The position numbers and the translations under genes were made by a program. Below the pieces are notes generated by a model. The model was not told where the DNA came from. It did no database searches and saw only the letters and a list, made by a program, of their open reading frames with translations. A stretch of 24,037 bases of DNA, taken from IMG/VR virus record IMGVR_UViG_3300020281_000128, positions 1 through 24,037 of that record; one strand, 5' to 3'. The DNA comes from a virus. Of this stretch, positions 22,204 to 24,037 are shown piece by piece. How positions within the stretch are numbered: the stretch's first letter is position 1; each line of letters starts with the position of its first letter.

Positions 22204-22559
22204 TAGTTATCTACCTTTGCTCCCGCTCTCCATTGGTAACACGACCAATATCTTGCTTTAGTTTTTGGACCAGGATTATCGCAATTGTGCCTTGCTCTGA
22301 AAGATTTACGTCTTTCTGGATTGTCTCTTTTGATACTTAATCCTGTTGTGTCGCCAAACGATACTTTTTTGATTTTATCTCCGTCTCTTACATAGACGTA
22401 AAACTTCTTACTACCACCTCGTATTGGGTCATTAAGTTTGACCTTTTTACCTTGGTACATTGCCTCTTCAATGCCTTCTAATTCGTGTTCATAAATTACA
22501 TCTTCACAAGCCTTATCAATATTATCATATTGTTTAAATGTTCTAACTTTTTTAGTCAT
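22203..22559 (-). CDS. Conserved marine T4-like phage head-region protein (118 aa)
   Basis: 118 residues. The N-terminus contains RTFKQYDNI, similar to the capsid-targeting pattern, and a candidate processing site GIEE|AMYQGK near residue 32. The mature body reads KKFYVYVRDGDKIKKVSFGD, then a striking conserved block DNPERRKSFRARHNCDNPGP, then KARYWSCYQW. The Cys and His residues in the last part (HNC, WSC) could form a metal site or disulphide. I recall this block in many marine T4-like phages near head genes, sometimes labelled as a prohead or scaffold protein; the role is not established. Both ends overlap neighbouring genes (TAATG). Confidence 0.82.
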   Translation of the reverse strand: MTKKVRTFKQYDNIDKACEDVIYEHELEGIEEAMYQGKKVKLNDPIRGGSKKFYVYVRDGDKIKKVSFGDTTGLSIKRDNPERRKSFRARHNCDNPGPKTKARYWSCYQWRAGAKVDN

Positions 22560-24037
22560 TAAATTTTCTCTATCATTTTAGCAACCGCCTCTTTTAGCTT
22601 CGCTTCCCATTGGTCTTTGTATCGTTCCCTATATTTATTCATTGTGGACTCTGTAGCCGCCCACTCTTTTATATCTTTTTTACTAGGTTTTTCTCGCTCT
22701 CTATCCAAGAAACCTTTAACTCTTTTAACATTAGGGTTATCACCACTACCTGGTTTTGATGGTTTGTAAGTAGGGTTTTCAAAACCTGGATAATTTGGTT
22801 CGTTTGGTGTTATGGTTGACGTGTGTTTATAGTAGTCGTTACCAATGTCTGTACTTTCAACTTTGGTTTTGAGTGAGTTATATAACTCGCCAAACATCTT
22901 CTTAAATTTCTTCGTGTGCTTACTAGGTTTTGTTTTTGCTGTCTTATCTCCAGGTGCTGGTTCGTTGTCATTTTTGGTTGTATCTTTTGATTTAAAATGT
23001 TTATCTCTTTTACTCTTAACATCTTTTTTTAGTCCACTATAATATTTTTTAGGTTGCGTTCCTTTTTTATCTTTAATATCTTTATCTTGAGCGAGTCTAT
23101 CAGTATGTGCTTTTGACGCTTCTGATACTGCTTCAAATCCATAATCAACATCTAGGTTATATTCCCTCACGTCTACCTCTCTATCTGCCGATATAGGTAC
23201 ACAATCCCATATCCAAGCTTTGTGTAAATTATTATTATTATCTTCTAATACAATATAGTTAGTACCTTTTCTTTTTACGATACCTTGTATATCTTCTTTG
23301 ACAAAATCAACTTTGTCACCAATGTTAAATATCATTTCTCTAATATATAAATCTCTTATTTGTTGGTGTTCAAAGTCTTTAAATGGTACAACTTCTCTAG
23401 TCTCGCCTGTGTATTGAGCGGCTAGATTCATACCTTGTCTTACTTGTTTCATTATAGCATTTGCGTCAACACCTCTTGGTAGTCCTCTTCTAAAACTAGC
23501 AATGTCATTTGCTGAAGCAGCTGCTCTCATTTTGCTTGCTGACATACCTGATACATTATCAGCATCCGGGTCTCTTTCGCCAGCAGATACAATATTAATT
23601 TTATCAAAGTTATAATAACCGTGTCTTGATTTTACATCATTATACTTTTTAATTATTGTATCAAATTCTCTTACTCTATCGCTACCTACGACCATTACTA
23701 TGTCGCTATAGCCTTTTTTATATAACATTGTACAAATATCTAGTATCATATTTGTAGTATTAATTTCTATTTTTCTTGCGTGTCTAGGAAACATTCTTTT
23801 CATAATCGCTAATTTTTCTCTAGGCGATAATGGATTCTTTTTAGGGTCCTGACTTCTACTTAAATAAATTCTATAATCATCTGTATTAATACTTGCCACT
23901 TTATTAATTAATTTTTCGTGACCAGTTGTAGGTGGATTAAATCTACCAAAACTAAATGCAAGTGATTTACCTCTTGCCTCTTTTAAACTATTAATCTCTG
24001 CGTCTGTAACCACACCATCATCTAATATCTCTTTACA
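22559..24037 (-). CDS. Nucleotidyltransferase fused to KOW-like and virion-tail regions, 5' end beyond window
   Basis: The frame stays open past a GTG at 24011-24013 to the window edge (upstream residues CKEILDDG), so the true start is probably outside. The visible part has SLKE|ARGKSLAF, a candidate prohead-protease site, then the nucleotidyltransferase (NMNAT/cytidylyltransferase-type) signature FGRFNPPTTGHEKL, a VVGSDRVREF strand and the phosphate-binding SGMSASKMRAA. A KOW/SH3-like segment follows (NIGDKVDFVKEDIQGIVKRK, then NYIVLEDNNN). The C-terminal third is Lys-rich, with KPSKHTKKFKKMFGEL and a final helix. It would transfer a nucleotidyl group to a small phosphorylated substrate; NAD-related chemistry is possible. 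The fusion suggests delivery inside the virion. Confidence 0.85.
   Translation of the reverse strand, partial: CKEILDDGVVTDAEINSLKEARGKSLAFSFGRFNPPTTGHEKLINKVASINTDDYRIYLSRSQDPKKNPLSPREKLAIMKRMFPRHARKIEINTTNMILDICTMLYKKGYSDIVMVVGSDRVREFDTIIKKYNDVKSRHGYYNFDKINIVSAGERDPDADNVSGMSASKMRAAASANDIASFRRGLPRGVDANAIMKQVRQGMNLAAQYTGETREVVPFKDFEHQQIRDLYIREMIFNIGDKVDFVKEDIQGIVKRKGTNYIVLEDNNNNLHKAWIWDCVPISADREVDVREYNLDVDYGFEAVSEASKAHTDRLAQDKDIKDKKGTQPKKYYSGLKKDVKSKRDKHFKSKDTTKNDNEPAPGDKTAKTKPSKHTKKFKKMFGELYNSLKTKVESTDIGNDYYKHTSTITPNEPNYPGFENPTYKPSKPGSGDNPNVKRVKGFLDREREKPSKKDIKEWAATESTMNKYRERYKDQWEAKLKEAVAKMIEKI

Noticed and set aside
24011-24013. GTG as the true start of the nucleotidyltransferase gene.
   Set aside because: The frame continues open to the window edge and there is no Shine-Dalgarno before the GTG, so the start is more likely outside the window.

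Overview
All genes supported here lie on the minus strand, packed end to end with frequent stop/start overlaps (TAATG or ATGA). The DNA is strongly AT-rich. The content is that of a T4-like marine myovirus: class I ribonucleotide reductase nrdA/nrdB, a gp61-type primase, a RuvC-like resolvase, T4-type late promoters (TATAAATA) and a long set of small virion proteins familiar from marine T4-like phages (cyanophages and pelagiphages). No photosynthesis genes are visible. The low GC fits a SAR11-like or similar AT-rich host, but that is inference. No tRNA, integrase, transposon or CRISPR array was seen, and no gene-free stretch exceeds about 115 bases.

Read in the direction of transcription (right to left). 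(1) 24037-18299: a 5'-incomplete nucleotidyltransferase fused to a KOW-like region and a basic tail, a small conserved protein, a 1203-residue multidomain protein and a 97-residue protein, probably head-associated. (2) 18289-17762: a HAD-family nucleotidase with its own sigma70-type promoter, an early-looking gene set among late genes. (3) 17748-13635: small virion-type proteins led by two late promoters and one terminator. Several have N-termini resembling the T4 capsid-targeting sequence followed by possible gp21-type cleavage sites. (4) 14219-8053: an unusual run of exported or membrane proteins. It includes an overlapping Rz/Rz1-like spanin pair, two tandem paralogous cysteine-pair periplasmic proteins, an S/T/N-rich exported protein, a large acidic exported protein and several membrane-anchored coiled coils. 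A third late promoter sits inside this run. (5) 8045-2242: a sigma70-type promoter leads into primase, nrdA, an unknown gene, nrdB, a tiny zinc-ribbon protein and the RuvC-like nuclease, which together form the DNA replication and nucleotide supply module. (6) 2258-1: a sugar-modification module, in which two distantly similar glycosyltransferase-like proteins flank an FkbM-type methyltransferase. The last gene runs off the window.

The most novel material is the exported-protein cassette (14219-8053), the hairpins directly downstream of the late promoters, and the set of likely capsid-targeted proteins, one of which is an enzyme.
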